From: Pseudomonadota bacterium
GTDB lineage: Bacteria; Pseudomonadota; Alphaproteobacteria; Rhizobiales; Xanthobacteraceae
Assembly (NCBI GenBank): GCA_023390695.1
Contig: JAEWCJ010000235.1
Location: 1-5,356, forward strand
Direction: 5' to 3'
Length of the DNA stretch: 5,356 nucleotides
This document shows, piece by piece, positions 1-5,356 of the stretch. The first letter of the stretch is position 1. Every line of letters starts with the position of its first letter. A model generated the notes under the pieces. That model worked only from the letters and a program-made list of their open reading frames with translations. It was not told the origin of the DNA and ran no database searches. The translations under genes and the position numbers were made by a program.

Positions 1-916
1 TCAGCGACAGGATGCCCGTCGCGATCAGGCCCTTGTAGAGCGCGCCCATGATCGACTGGCTCGGCCCGAGCTTGACGAAGAACGTGCCGATGATCGAGGT
101 GATGATGCAGATGCCGCCGATCGCGAGCGGCAGCGTCATCATGCTGGCGAGGATCGGGGTCTTGGCGAAGAATATCGCCGCGAGCACCATGGTGGCGACC
201 GCGGTCACCGCATAGGTCTCGAACAGGTCGGCGGCCATGCCGGCGCAGTCGCCCACGTTGTCGCCGACGTTGTCGGCAATGGTCGCGGGGTTGCGCGGAT
301 CGTCCTCGGGAATGCCGGCCTCGACCTTGCCGACGAGGTCGCCGCCGACGTCAGCACCCTTGGTGAAGATGCCGCCGCCGAGACGGGCGAAGATCGAGAT
401 CAGCGAGGCGCCGAAGCCGAGGGCCACCAGGGCGTCGACGACGACACGGCTGTCGGGCGCCAGCTTCAGCGAATGGACCAGGAAGGCGAAATAGATTGTC
501 ACACCGAGCAGCGCGAGACCCGCCACCAGAAGCCCGGTGATGGCCCCCGCCTTGAAGGCAAGCTCGAGGCCGCCGGCAAGCGACGTTGTTGCGGCCTGGG
601 CCGTGCGCACATTGGCGCGGACCGAGACGTTCATGCCGATGAAGCCGGCGGCGCCGGACAGGATCGCGCCGATGGCGAAGCCGATCGCGACATAGAGCCC
701 TAGGAAATAGGCAAGCAGCACGAAGATGACGATGCCGACGAGACCGATCGTGGTGTACTGGCGCCGCAGATACGCCTGTGCGCCTTCGCGCACGGCTCCC
801 GCGATCTCCTGCATGCGCGGCGACCCCGCATCCGCGCCCAACACAGAAGACGTCGCCCAAATCGCGTACGCAACGGAAAGCACTCCGCAGAGCACTATCA
901 ACCATAATGCTGTCAT
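1..916 (-). CDS. hppA: Membrane-bound proton-translocating pyrophosphatase (H+-PPase), N-terminal 305 residues, cut by the window edge
   Basis: HppA hydrolyses cytoplasmic pyrophosphate and uses the energy to pump protons across the inner membrane. The reading frame opens at ATG 916-914, runs 305 codons without a stop and leaves the window; the family is about 700 residues, so more than half is missing. A TGA lies in frame five codons upstream, so this is the first usable ATG, with a GAGG ribosome site 10 bases ahead. Residues 181-187 read GGIFTKG, 189-199 [11 protein letters not shown] (the substrate-binding DxxxDxxxK type motif) and 204-233 hold EDDPRNPA, the repeated DNVGDNVGD and AGMAADLFE, which supply the Asp residues that bind Mg-PPi. 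Hydrophobic stretches near 2-22, 57-97, 126-148, 161-178, 234-252 and 261-281 fit membrane helices. The text closely resembles the Rhodospirillum rubrum enzyme as I recall it. The residues deciding K+ dependence lie further downstream, so that subtype cannot be read here. The identification is secure. Confidence 0.97.
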   Translation of the reverse strand, partial: MTALWLIVLCGVLSVAYAIWATSSVLGADAGSPRMQEIAGAVREGAQAYLRRQYTTIGLVGIVIFVLLAYFLGLYVAIGFAIGAILSGAAGFIGMNVSVRANVRTAQAATTSLAGGLELAFKAGAITGLLVAGLALLGVTIYFAFLVHSLKLAPDSRVVVDALVALGFGASLISIFARLGGGIFTKGADVGGDLVGKVEAGIPEDDPRNPATIADNVGDNVGDCAGMAADLFETYAVTAVATMVLAAIFFAKTPILASMMTLPLAIGGICIITSIIGTFFVKLGPSQSIMGALYKGLIATGILSL

Positions 917-926
917 TTGATTTATG

Positions 927-930
927 CCTC
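927..930 (-). promoter_or_regulatory. Ribosome binding site of hppA
   Basis: The minus strand reads GAGG ten bases before ATG 916-914. The in-frame TGA just upstream of this ATG leaves no earlier start, so the weak but correctly placed site supports the chosen start. An AAGGAT at 933-938 is too far away (16 bases). Confidence 0.6.
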
Positions 931-948
931 AGATCCTTGATGTACCCC

Positions 949-986
949 CGGCGCCTTTTGTTGTCCGTCGTGCGACGCGGCGCCTT
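949..986. repeat. Pair of 9-bp direct repeats in the hppA leader
   Basis: CGGCGCCTT (plus strand) occurs at 949-957 and again at 978-986, a 29-bp period, with a small 4-bp inverted repeat (967-970 with 973-976) between the copies. On the hppA strand each copy reads AAGGCGCCG and contains the palindrome GGCGCC, so the two copies could also pair with each other in RNA. Both copies lie 33-70 bases ahead of the hppA start. They could be operator half-sites or chance in GC-rich DNA; the sequence alone does not decide. Confidence 0.35.
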
Positions 987-998
987 GATTTCGAACAA

Positions 999-1026
999 GG
1001 CCGCCCCTTGCCCAAAAGGGGCGGCC
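999..1026 (-). terminator. Strong 11-bp GC-rich hairpin between thiL and hppA, possible terminator of the rib-nusB-thiL transcript
   Basis: GGCCGCCCCTT at 999-1009 is perfectly complementary to AAGGGGCGGCC at 1016-1026, with a 6-base loop. Read on the minus strand it lies about 125 bases past the thiL stop and 82 bases before hppA. It is followed by TTGTTCGAAATC, only a poor T run, so intrinsic termination would be weak. It may instead be an RNA 3'-end stabiliser, or act with hairpin 1021-1038 as a switch. It is the best candidate for the end of the upstream operon. Confidence 0.5.
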
Positions 1027-1038
1027 CCAGTCGGCCGC
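1021..1038 (-). other. Second hairpin that shares an arm with the 999-1026 hairpin
   Basis: GCGGCC at 1021-1026 pairs with GGCCGC at 1033-1038 around a 6-base loop. Bases 1021-1026 are also part of one arm of the larger hairpin at 999-1026, so the two structures exclude each other. In the direction of transcription this shorter stem forms first and the 11-bp stem second, the order seen in antiterminator/terminator pairs. Whether it does anything is inference. The rest of the 917-1151 gap (1039-1151) shows no gene and no convincing promoter. Confidence 0.35.
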
Positions 1039-1151
1039 AACCTTGCCAAAATCAAATTGAGGGTGCAACGCCGTATAGGGCGGAAAGCGCCGATCTCGGC
1101 AGGTATTTAGCACCAAGCGCCGCGAACTAAGATGCCGGTTTGGAGCAATTC

Positions 1152-2150
1152 CTAGAAGTGGCTGTAGGATAGACGCGTCAAGGACAGTTCCTGGCCCTGC
1201 TCGTCCAGGAAGCGCGGCCGTTCGTGCCCTTCAGTGATCGTGCCGATCGCGGTCACGGCAACCCCGACGGCACGCCCTGCGGCAATCAACGCATCGCTTT
1301 GCGCAGGCGGAACGGTGCACAGCACCTCGTAGTCATCGCCCCCCGCAAGCAGCGTCTCGACGCAAATGATGCTGCGGGCGAGCAGGCCGGCCGCTGCAGC
1401 CGAGATCGGCACGCGTGTCACGTCCACCCAAGCCGAGACCCCGGATGCCGCGCAGAGTTTCGTGAGATCGCCGGCGAGGCCGTCAGAGACGTCCATCGCC
1501 GCGGTCGCGTGATCGAGCACGGCCCGTGCCAGCGAATTCCGCGGCTGCGGCAACCGATAGCGTGAGACCAGAGCTTCCCTTGCAGCAGCATCAGATGCGA
1601 GCGCCGCGGCAGCGGCGCCGCTCTTGAGCACATCGAGGCCGAGCACGGCGTCGCCGATCGTTCCCGTCACCAGGATGCGGTCTCCCGGTCTGGCACCGGT
1701 GCGGCCAACCATCCGTCCCCGCGGTACGCGGCCGAAGGCGGTGATCGAGATCATCTGCGGGCCCGGCGTCGATACCGTGTCGCCGCCGAGCAGAGGACAG
1801 ACGAAGTTCCTCGCGTCCTCGCCCAGCGCGTCCGAAAAGGGACGGAGCCAGGCATCCTCTTGGCTGCGCAGCGCCAACGTCAGGACGAAGCCTGCAGGCC
1901 GCGCGCCCTTGGCGGCGAGATCGGACAGGTTCACTCGCAGCGCCTTGCGCGCGATGGTCTCGGCCGGATCGTCGGCGAGATAATGCACGCCCTCGACGAC
2001 GGCGTCGGTGGTGACGACGATGTCCTCGCCCGATGAGGACAGGACCGCGGCGTCATCGACCAGCCCGAACGCTCCGGGGTCGGTCGCCAGCGGCTTGAAA
2101 TAGCGCGCGATGAGGGAGTCCTCGGCGGAGGGGCTTTGTGGAGTGGTCAT
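1152..2150 (-). CDS. thiL: Thiamine-monophosphate kinase
   Basis: ThiL phosphorylates thiamine monophosphate with ATP to give thiamine diphosphate, the active cofactor, in the cytoplasm. The 332-residue product has the usual family length and all the marks of the PurM/AIR-synthase-like kinase fold: DDAAV at 32-36, TTDAVVEGVHY at 47-57, NLSDLAAKGA at 74-83, GGDT at 122-125 (the Mg-ATP and substrate-binding Asp clusters), GTIGDA at 163-168, RYRLP at 197-201, MDVSDGL at 219-225 and GGDDYE at 270-275. The start ATG 2150-2148 has an AAGGG site 9 bases upstream; the stop is TAG. It follows nusB after a 158-base gap largely occupied by a palindromic element and is probably the last gene of the operon. 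nusB next to thiL is a common bacterial pairing. Nothing in it is truncated or odd. Confidence 0.97.
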   Translation of the reverse strand: MTTPQSPSAEDSLIARYFKPLATDPGAFGLVDDAAVLSSSGEDIVVTTDAVVEGVHYLADDPAETIARKALRVNLSDLAAKGARPAGFVLTLALRSQEDAWLRPFSDALGEDARNFVCPLLGGDTVSTPGPQMISITAFGRVPRGRMVGRTGARPGDRILVTGTIGDAVLGLDVLKSGAAAAALASDAAAREALVSRYRLPQPRNSLARAVLDHATAAMDVSDGLAGDLTKLCAASGVSAWVDVTRVPISAAAAGLLARSIICVETLLAGGDDYEVLCTVPPAQSDALIAAGRAVGVAVTAIGTITEGHERPRFLDEQGQELSLTRLSYSHF

Positions 2151-2159
2151 CGGTGTCAG

Positions 2160-2164
2160 CCCTT
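2160..2164 (-). promoter_or_regulatory. Ribosome binding site of thiL
   Basis: AAGGG on the minus strand lies 9 bases before the thiL ATG. It sits between the palindromic element (which ends at 2169 on this side) and the gene, so thiL keeps its own translation signal and does not need coupling to nusB. Confidence 0.65.
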
Positions 2165-2168
2165 ATCC

Positions 2169-2299
2169 TCCGCTGTCGTCGCCCGGCCCGTGCGCAATGC
2201 GCACCAGGACCGGGCGATCCACTACGCTGAGACGCCTGATATCAATCAACGCTACCGCGGCGTACTGGGTCACCCGCATTCGCCGGCGATGACGGCGGA
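2169..2299. repeat. Palindromic intergenic element, about 130 bp, between nusB and thiL
   Basis: The outer arms TCCGCTGTCGTCGCC (2169-2183) and 2285-2299 are inverted copies matching at 13 of 15 positions. An inner pair, 2212-2227 with 2260-2275, matches at 13 of 16. The left half also folds alone: TCGCCCGG (2179-2186) pairs with CCGGGCGA (2210-2217), enclosing GTGCGC (2190-2195) with GCGCAC (2199-2204). The centre (about 2228-2259) is unpaired. There is no coding frame of note. It fills nearly the whole junction, ending 10 bases from the nusB stop and 5 bases from the thiL ribosome site. It resembles interspersed palindromic repeats I remember from Bradyrhizobium intergenic regions, but family membership needs a genome search. 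Confidence 0.65.
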
Positions 2300-2308
2300 A
2301 TGTCTAAC

Positions 2309-2806
2309 CTACCCCCGCCCGAACTCGTCACCGCGGAACTGGCGGCCGATTTGATCGAGCACGGCGTTGACCATGCCGGTCTCCTCGCGGTCGACGAAGG
2401 CATTGGCGACGTCGACGTATTCGGAGACGACGACGCGGGCCGGCACGTCCTTGCGATGCTGGAGCTCATAGGCTCCCGCACGCAGCACGGCACGCAAGAT
2501 GGCTTCGATCCGCTTCAAGGGCCAGCCCTTCGACAGCGCCTCGTCGATCTGCGGATCAAGCTTCTTCTGGTCGCGCACGACGCCGGAGACCACATCGCGG
2601 AAGAATGCAGCTTCCGCCGGGAGGTAAGTGTCGCCCTCGACCTCGTTGCCGAGCCAGTGGCTCTCGAACTCCGCGAAGATGTCGTTGATGCCGGCACCGG
2701 CGATATCCATCTGGTACAGCGCCTGCACGGCGGCGAGCCGCGCCGCGCCGCGCCGGTTCGCTTTCTTCTCTTGAGTGCCTGCCGGCTTCTTGCTGTTGTC
2801 GGCCAT
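2309..2806 (-). CDS. nusB: Transcription antitermination factor NusB
   Basis: NusB binds boxA RNA together with ribosomal protein S10 (NusE) and helps RNA polymerase read through rRNA operons. The product is 165 residues, longer than the 139 of E. coli but usual for alphaproteobacteria, which carry a charged N-terminal tail (here residues 1-17, rich in Lys). RRGAARLAAVQALYQMD at 18-34 is the conserved first helix; RIEAILRAVLRAGAYEL at 99-115 and VPARVVVSEYVDVANAF at 121-137, followed by ETGMVNAVLDQI at 142-153, are the C-terminal helical core. I chose ATG 2806-2804: it lies 4 bases after the ribH TGA, and a longer frame reaching 2869 would only read across the ribH end. The ribosome site is weak (AGG 9 bases upstream), so translational coupling to ribH is likely. 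The stop is TAG. Confidence 0.96.
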   Translation of the reverse strand: MADNSKKPAGTQEKKANRRGAARLAAVQALYQMDIAGAGINDIFAEFESHWLGNEVEGDTYLPAEAAFFRDVVSGVVRDQKKLDPQIDEALSKGWPLKRIEAILRAVLRAGAYELQHRKDVPARVVVSEYVDVANAFVDREETGMVNAVLDQIGRQFRGDEFGRG

Positions 2807-2810
2807 GGCT

Positions 2811-3302
2811 TCAGGCCTGCGCCAGGCGGCGTTTGATGCGCAGCATCGCCAGGGCGGCACGCGCGGCATCGCCGCCCTTGTTCAGTTCGCTGGCCCGCGC
2901 CCGCGCCCAGGCCTGTGCCTCGGTATTGACCGTGAGGATGCCGTTGCCGAGCGGCAGTTTTCGCGCCACGGCAAGATCCATCAGGGCCCGCGAGGATTCC
3001 TGCGAGACGATCTCGAAGTGAATGGTGTCGCCGCGGATCACGCAGCCCAGTGCGATCACTGCATCATAGGGCCTTCCGCCGGCTGCAGCGGCATCGACCG
3101 CGATGGCGATCGCGGCCGGAATCTCCAGCGCACCGGGAACCGTGATCACGTCATGTGTCAGGCCGGCCGCCTTCAGCTCGGCCACCGCGCCGTCCAGCAG
3201 CGCATCCTGGAGATCGTCGTAGAACCGCGCCTCGACGATCAGCGCGCGGGCACCGGAAATGTCGGTCTGGTCCTTCAGGGGTGCGCGCCGCGCGTCTGCC
3301 AT
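2811..3302 (-). CDS. ribH: 6,7-dimethyl-8-ribityllumazine synthase
   Basis: RibH condenses 5-amino-6-ribitylamino-uracil (from the RibD branch) with 3,4-dihydroxybutanone 4-phosphate to give the lumazine precursor of riboflavin. The 163-residue product shows RFY at 26-28 (the aromatic that stacks on the pyrimidine), VPGALEIP at 55-62, [15 protein letters not shown] at 86-100 with the catalytic His95, [11 protein letters not shown] at 121-131, Arg134 aligning with the phosphate-contacting Arg of the Bacillus enzyme, and [11 protein letters not shown] at 141-151. The family usually has RGET where this has RGDT, a conservative change. I chose ATG 3302-3300 because AGG lies 6 bases ahead; a TTG two codons upstream would touch that same AGG. 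The gene is 112 bases after ribE and 4 bases before nusB. It is the standard catalytic form, not the shorter divergent RibH2 type seen in some Rhizobiales. Confidence 0.97.
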   Translation of the reverse strand: MADARRAPLKDQTDISGARALIVEARFYDDLQDALLDGAVAELKAAGLTHDVITVPGALEIPAAIAIAVDAAAAGGRPYDAVIALGCVIRGDTIHFEIVSQESSRALMDLAVARKLPLGNGILTVNTEAQAWARARASELNKGGDAARAALAMLRIKRRLAQA

Positions 3303-3308
3303 GGTCAA

Positions 3309-3312
3309 CCTA
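3309..3312 (-). promoter_or_regulatory. Ribosome binding site that fixes the ribH start
   Basis: The minus strand reads TAGG, then six bases, then ATG 3302-3300. The in-frame TTG at 3308-3306 directly abuts the AGG and could not use it, so the ATG is the better start. Confidence 0.6.
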
Positions 3313-3315
3313 TTC

Positions 3316-3399
3316 TGTCATCGTCGGGCTTGGCCCGGCAATCGATCGGGCAAGCCCCTCTTAAGAGGATGGATGCGCGGGTCAAGCCCGCGCACGACG
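3316..3399. repeat. Palindromic intergenic element, about 84 bp, between ribE and ribH
   Basis: The 32-base arms 3316-3347 and 3368-3399 are inverted copies matching at 22 of 32 positions. Each arm also folds by itself: CGGGC (3325-3329) with GCCCG (3333-3337), and an 8-bp stem TGCGCGGG (3374-3381) with CCCGCGCA (3387-3394). The middle carries a perfect 12-bp palindrome, CCTCTTAAGAGG (3357-3368), and a small GGGC/GCCC stem (3348-3357). The internal GGGCTTG and GGTCAAGCCCG wording is like the mosaic palindromes I recall in Bradyrhizobium and relatives. It has a different sequence from the element at 2169-2299. No gene lies in this gap. Confidence 0.65.
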
Positions 3400-3411
3400 A
3401 ACTTCGTGCGC
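3390..3411 (-). other. 8-bp hairpin directly after the ribE stop codon
   Basis: GCGCACGA (3390-3397) pairs with TCGTGCGC (3404-3411) around 6 bases. On the transcript it begins 3 bases after the ribE TGA. It overlaps the right-hand stem of the palindromic element (3374-3394), so the two are alternatives. There is no T run after it, so it is not an evident intrinsic terminator; an effect on mRNA stability or processing is possible but unproven. Confidence 0.4.
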
Positions 3412-3414
3412 CCG

Positions 3415-4023
3415 TCACTTCATTTCCGTCAGCCGCGCCGCGTAACGAGCCATCAGGTCGACCTCGATATTGACCTCGTCCCCCGCCTTCCAGGCGCCGA
3501 TCGTCGTGACCGTCAGGGTGTGCGGGATGATCAGCACCGAAAAGCTCACGTCTGCAACCGTATTGATCGTCAGGGACACGCCATCAAGCGTGATCGAACC
3601 CTTGGTGGCGATGAACCGCGCCAGCTCCCGCGTAATCGAGAGCTCGAACCGCGCCATGTCGGGCAGGTCCTGTCGGCTCACGATGGTCGCGATGCCGTCC
3701 GCGTGGCCGGCAACGATATGCCCACCGAGCTCGTCGCCGATCTTCAACGCGCGTTCGAGGTTGAGCCGCGTGCCTACCTTCCAGTGCTTTGCCGTTGTCA
3801 GCGCCAGGGTCTCGGCCGCAGCATCGACTTCGAACCAGGTCCTGCCGTCGGCAACGCCGGAGGCAACCACCGTCAGGCAGACGCCGTTGCAGGCGATCGA
3901 GGCCCCGTCGGCGATGGTGGTCTGGTCATAGCGGCAGGCAATGCGCAATCGATGCAGCTGCCCCTGCGCCGTTGGCGTGAAGCTGACGATCTCGCCGATA
4001 TCGGTGACAATGCCGGTGAACAT
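3415..4023 (-). CDS. ribE: Riboflavin synthase, alpha subunit (called ribC in some alphaproteobacterial annotations)
   Basis: The enzyme dismutates two 6,7-dimethyl-8-ribityllumazine molecules into riboflavin plus the pyrimidine that RibH reuses. The 202-residue product consists of two tandem lumazine-binding beta-barrels. The first has MFTGIV at 1-6, ACNGVCLTV at 44-52 with the conserved Cys49, NLERAL at 88-93 and GGHIVAGHADG at 100-110. The second has KGSITLDGVSLTIN at 141-154 with the conserved Ser150, IIPHTL at 165-170 and NIEVDLMARY at 185-194. Length and motifs are normal. The start ATG shares its A with the ribD stop (TAATG) and no good ribosome site precedes it, so it is probably translated by coupling to ribD. 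The partner RibH is the next gene, after the palindromic gap. The stop is TGA at 3417-3415. Confidence 0.97.
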   Translation of the reverse strand: MFTGIVTDIGEIVSFTPTAQGQLHRLRIACRYDQTTIADGASIACNGVCLTVVASGVADGRTWFEVDAAAETLALTTAKHWKVGTRLNLERALKIGDELGGHIVAGHADGIATIVSRQDLPDMARFELSITRELARFIATKGSITLDGVSLTINTVADVSFSVLIIPHTLTVTTIGAWKAGDEVNIEVDLMARYAARLTEMK

Positions 4024-5171
4024 TACGTACGCTCGTAGATGGTGAGAGTATCCTTGCCGAATGTCTCGCTAGCATGAACGCGGAAGGCCTGCGACTGCGT
4101 GATTTTCGACAGGGGCAATGCATCGAGCGCATCGACTCCGCCGGCCCCAACCTCTTCCGCGCCGCGGAACAGCCAGATCTCGTCAACGAGATCGGCCGCG
4201 ACGAACGATGCCGCAACGCGGCTCCCGCCCTCGACCATCAGCCGCGAGATGCCGTTTTCGGCCAGCGCACGCAGCACGGCCGGAAGATCGAGGCCCGATG
4301 CGTCGCCTGGCGGTACGCGGATGATCTGCGTGCCCGCGGCCCCAAGGCGTGTCGCGGCGGCCGCTTCCGCAAGCTCGGACGCGATCACCCAAAGCGGTGT
4401 CTCGCGCGCGGAGCGCACGAGCTGGCTGGATGCGGGAATGCGCAAGCTCTGGTCGAGCACCACCCGCACCGGCGATCGGGCCGCCATGCCCGGCAGGCGG
4501 CAATTGAGCTGCGGATCGTCCGCCAGCACCGTGCCGATGCCGACCAGGATGGCATCGCTCTGCGCGCGCAGGAGATGCACACGGTCGCGCACGGCCTCAC
4601 CGGTGATCGCGAGCGGCTTGCCGCCGGCCGCGCCGATCTTGCCGTCCGGCGAGACCGCGAGCTTGAGGATGACGTGCGGGCGCTTGTCCCGGACGCGGCG
4701 GAAATGGCCGGCATGGTCGAACGCGGCCTCTGCCGCGCACAGACCTACATCGACCGTGATCCCTGCCGCGCGCAGGCGCGCATGGCCCTGGCCCGCGACT
4801 TCGGGATTGGGGTCCTCGATCGCGGCGACGACGCGCTTGATGCCGGCGGCGATCACCGCATCGGCACAGGGCGGCGATTTGCCGAAATGCGAGCATGGCT
4901 CGAGCGTGACATAGAGCGTGGCGCCCCGTGCCGCCTCGCCGGCCCGCCGCAGCGCCTCTGGCTCGCCATGCGGCCGTCCGCCCGGCTGTGTCCCGCCGCG
5001 GCCGCCGCTCACGCCATCGTTCACGATGACGGCGCCCACGGCCGGATTGGGCCACGTGCGTCCCTGCCCGCGCCGGCCGAGCGCCAGCGCAAGCTGCATG
5101 AAGCGCCGATCGGCGTCCTTGGAGTCGCGGATCTTCTGGGCAAACTGATCTTCCAGGATGCGGAAGATCAT
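4023..5171 (-). CDS. ribD: Bifunctional diaminohydroxyphosphoribosylaminopyrimidine deaminase / 5-amino-6-(5-phosphoribosylamino)uracil reductase
   Basis: RibD carries out the second and third steps of riboflavin synthesis: deamination of the pyrimidine from GTP, then NADPH-dependent reduction of the ribose side chain. The 382-residue product has the normal two-domain length. The N-terminal zinc deaminase domain (about 20-150) shows [13 protein letters not shown] at 38-50, His68-Gly-Glu70 (usually HAE) as zinc ligand and proton shuttle, and EPCSH at 91-95 with PPCADA at 100-105, giving zinc ligands Cys93 and Cys102. The reductase domain (about 165-382) shows [13 protein letters not shown] at 169-181, [16 protein letters not shown] at 207-222 and [11 protein letters not shown] at 313-323. 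The start ATG overlaps the nrdR stop as ATGA. The first 20 or so residues are an unconserved extension; Met25 (codon 5099-5097) is a possible alternative start, but it also lacks a well-placed ribosome site. The stop TAA overlaps the ribE start. Confidence 0.96.
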   Translation of the reverse strand: MIFRILEDQFAQKIRDSKDADRRFMQLALALGRRGQGRTWPNPAVGAVIVNDGVSGGRGGTQPGGRPHGEPEALRRAGEAARGATLYVTLEPCSHFGKSPPCADAVIAAGIKRVVAAIEDPNPEVAGQGHARLRAAGITVDVGLCAAEAAFDHAGHFRRVRDKRPHVILKLAVSPDGKIGAAGGKPLAITGEAVRDRVHLLRAQSDAILVGIGTVLADDPQLNCRLPGMAARSPVRVVLDQSLRIPASSQLVRSARETPLWVIASELAEAAAATRLGAAGTQIIRVPPGDASGLDLPAVLRALAENGISRLMVEGGSRVAASFVAADLVDEIWLFRGAEEVGAGGVDALDALPLSKITQSQAFRVHASETFGKDTLTIYERT

Positions 5172-5356
5172 TTGCGGATCGCGGCGAGCCGCGCTTCCTC
5201 CTCACCGGAGAGCTCGCCCAGCACCTCGGCGAAATCCTTGGCCTCGCGGAAATTGCGGTAGACGGAGGCGAAGCGCACATAGGCGACGTCGTCGAGCGTG
5301 CGCAGATGCTCCATCACGGTCTCGCCGATCACCTCGGAGGAGATCTCGGCCTCGCC
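5168..5356 (-). CDS. nrdR: Transcriptional repressor NrdR, C-terminal 62 residues, cut by the window edge
   Basis: NrdR is a zinc-ribbon/ATP-cone repressor that senses ATP and dATP and shuts off ribonucleotide reductase genes. Only the last 62 codons plus TGA are inside the window; the family is about 150-160 residues, so the zinc ribbon and most of the ATP-cone are missing. The visible part contains [20 protein letters not shown] at 6-25 and [17 protein letters not shown] at 26-42, the hallmark C-terminal wording of the family, then an acidic tail ending in AAIRK. The stop overlaps the ribD start in ATGA, so the two are probably co-transcribed and coupled. nrdR immediately before ribD is a widespread arrangement in alphaproteobacteria. 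The frame is open to the right edge with no irregularity. Confidence 0.95.
   Translation of the reverse strand, partial: GEAEISSEVIGETVMEHLRTLDDVAYVRFASVYRNFREAKDFAEVLGELSGEEEARLAAIRK

Noticed and set aside
351..1055. A 234-codon minus-strand frame overlapping hppA
   Set aside because: It is out of frame with hppA, extremely Arg-rich, and the hppA frame encodes an unmistakable H+-pyrophosphatase over the same DNA.
1073..1078. CTATAC on the minus strand as a -10 box for hppA
   Set aside because: No acceptable -35 hexamer lies 16-18 bases upstream, so it is not reported as a promoter.
1089..1100. GCCGA/TCGGC 5-bp inverted repeat in the thiL-hppA gap
   Set aside because: Short, with a 2-base gap that cannot form an RNA loop, and expected by chance at this GC content.
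2300..2836. A 178-codon plus-strand frame opposite nusB
   Set aside because: It mirrors the nusB coding region and has no recognisable protein family.
2807..2869. A 21-codon upstream extension of nusB
   Set aside because: The extra residues lie entirely over the end of ribH in another frame and resemble no NusB; ATG 2806-2804 directly after the ribH stop is the natural start.
3303..3308. TTG start for ribH two codons upstream of the ATG
   Set aside because: The only ribosome-site-like AGG touches this TTG, leaving no spacing, while it is well placed for ATG 3302-3300.
2151..3414. Possible TPP or FMN riboswitch in the two operon gaps, given thiL and rib genes downstream
   Set aside because: Neither gap shows the conserved core wording of these riboswitches; both are explained by inverted repeats.
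3259..4038. A 259-codon plus-strand frame opposite ribE and the ribE-ribH gap
   Set aside because: It runs across a gene end, a palindromic gap and the antisense of ribE, has no recognisable domain, and is explained by the ribE coding pattern.
4074..5261. A 395-codon open frame on the plus strand, antisense to ribD
   Set aside because: ribD on the other strand is fully recognisable with all active-site motifs. In GC-rich DNA the antisense frame stays open by codon bias, and the product (Arg/Ala/Asp-rich) shows no family resemblance.

Overview
This window is a single-direction block of housekeeping genes, all on the minus strand. It looks like it comes from a GC-rich alphaproteobacterium of the Bradyrhizobium/Rhodopseudomonas group (Nitrobacteraceae). 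The reasons are the gene order nrdR-ribD-ribE-ribH-nusB-thiL-hppA, the wording of the proteins (for example a Rhodospirillum-type H+-pyrophosphatase), and two palindromic intergenic elements of a style I recall from Bradyrhizobium genomes. Species-level assignment is not possible from the sequence alone.

Layout in transcription order, right to left. The window opens inside nrdR (5356-5168), of which only the last 62 codons are present. ribD (5171-4023) overlaps it through ATGA. ribE, the riboflavin synthase alpha subunit (4023-3415), overlaps ribD by one base in TAATG. A 112-bp gap (3414-3303) filled by palindromes precedes ribH (3302-2811). nusB (2806-2309) starts 4 bases after the ribH stop. 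A second gap of 158 bp, mostly occupied by a different palindromic element (2299-2169), precedes thiL (2150-1152). After a 235-bp intergenic region holding two mutually exclusive GC-rich hairpins and a short direct repeat, hppA starts at 916 and runs off the left edge after 305 codons.

How the genes work together. RibD (deaminase plus reductase), RibH (lumazine synthase) and RibE (riboflavin synthase) are the lower part of riboflavin biosynthesis. The entry enzymes (GTP cyclohydrolase II and dihydroxybutanone-phosphate synthase) are not in the window. ThiL makes thiamine diphosphate, NusB is a transcription antitermination factor for rRNA operons, NrdR represses ribonucleotide reductase genes, and HppA is a membrane proton pump driven by pyrophosphate. 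The tight overlaps suggest one nrdR-to-thiL transcript; hppA is probably a separate or attenuated unit.

I found no mobile element, CRISPR array, tRNA, rRNA or recognisable riboswitch, and no evidence of a new biological system. The points most worth a second look are the noncoding ones: two unlike palindromic elements in the only two open junctions of the operon, and the competing hairpins ahead of hppA.
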